From: Silvibacterium dinghuense | GTDB lineage: Bacteria > Acidobacteriota > Terriglobia > Terriglobales > Acidobacteriaceae | Direction: 5' to 3' | NCBI RefSeq assembly: GCF_004123295.1 | Contig: NZ_SDMK01000002.1 | Span: 826,784-890,783, forward strand | Length of the DNA: 64,000 bases | In this document: positions 63,820 through 64,000 of the stretch, piece after piece | Position numbering within the stretch: position 1 is the stretch's first letter | How the letters are laid out: each line of letters begins with the position of its first letter | The notes under the pieces: generated by a model | Told to the model about the DNA's origin: nothing | The model's database searches: none | The model's input: the letters and a program-made list of their open reading frames with translations, nothing else | Position numbers and translations under genes: made by a program

Positions 63820-64000
63820 TTACGCCGTGGTCTTCGCGCAGTATTCGTTGAAGGCGCGAGCCAGTTCGCCCGCAATGGCCGGCGCCGTGTTCGACTCGAT
63901 GACGAAGCGCTGCATCAGGTACACCAGCTTGCCGTCGCGCAGAATGGCCACAGCCGGCGAGGTCGGCGGATTGCCGTCGAAATACGAGCGGGCGCGCTCG
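63820..64000 (-). CDS. BrxA/BrxB family bacilliredoxin, C-terminal part (truncated by window)
   Basis: The 60 residues before the TAA at 63820 read ARSYFDGNPPTSPAVAILRDG, then KLVYLMQRFVIESNT and LARAFNEYC, closely resembling the C-terminus of the YphP/YqiW family, thioredoxin-fold proteins that reduce bacillithiol mixed disulfides. The catalytic CGC-type motif lies outside the window. A cis-proline (TSPAVAIL) is visible. Confidence 0.85.
   Translation of the reverse strand, partial: ERARSYFDGNPPTSPAVAILRDGKLVYLMQRFVIESNTAPAIAGELARAFNEYCAKTTA

Overview
The window looks like a chromosomal segment of an Acidobacteriota (Terriglobia/Acidobacteriaceae-like) bacterium. The reasons are a GC-rich composition, many secreted peptidases and glycosidases, a VWFA-type secreted protein of the kind common in that phylum, short ThiC, and a System-I cytochrome c maturation locus with a cysteine-type CcmE. 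This is inference from protein character; no 16S gene is present. Most of the window is ordinary housekeeping sequence with short intergenic gaps closed by strong hairpins.

Layout. 1-11 kb: end of a membrane protein, a MASE1-PAS-GGDEF diguanylate cyclase, then secreted hydrolases (GH20 hexosaminidase, M1, S9 and M20 peptidases), a RibD-type reductase and lipoprotein MsrA. 11.9-17.8 kb: a cytochrome c maturation region on the minus strand (ccmE, then marR and a ClC channel, then ccmA-ybaK-ccmB, then ccmC-ccmD). ccmD is only 38 codons and ybaK is coupled to ccmB. 18-28 kb: thiC, a YtxH protein, uvrA-CPBP protease, pyrE, an OmpA lipoprotein and uvrC. 28-29 kb: a PIN-domain toxin with an unusual 154-aa partner. 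29-43 kb: GT39 glycosyltransferase, amino-acid permease, ornithine cyclodeaminase-like protein, MHYT-PAS-GGDEF-EAL protein, an Lgt-like protein, hpt, deoC, a GAF-GAF-PP2C phosphatase, an S10 peptidase and a DinB protein. 43-51 kb: a cell-wall region (murA, VWA protein, murQ, two penicillin-binding-fold serine hydrolases) split by a 282-bp MITE-like element, then lepB. 51-60 kb: aroA, a secreted esterase-like protein, a DUF4239-like protein, a TrmJ-like methyltransferase, a DinB/WYL divergent pair, mscL with a zinc ribbon, an orphan CoA-transferase A subunit and a YdeI protein. 60-64 kb: a candidate structured RNA with its own promoter, leader peptide and terminator, a Tat-exported carbonic anhydrase, secG, tRNA-Leu(GAG), a HAD hydrolase, a secreted LRAT/NlpC-like protein and the end of a bacilliredoxin.

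The least explained items are the structured RNA at 60056-60322, the MITE at 48208-48489, a dispersed palindromic repeat family (four copies), the PIN toxin partner, and the cysteine-type CcmE with ybaK embedded in the ccm genes. All functional calls rest on reading motifs; no database search was run.
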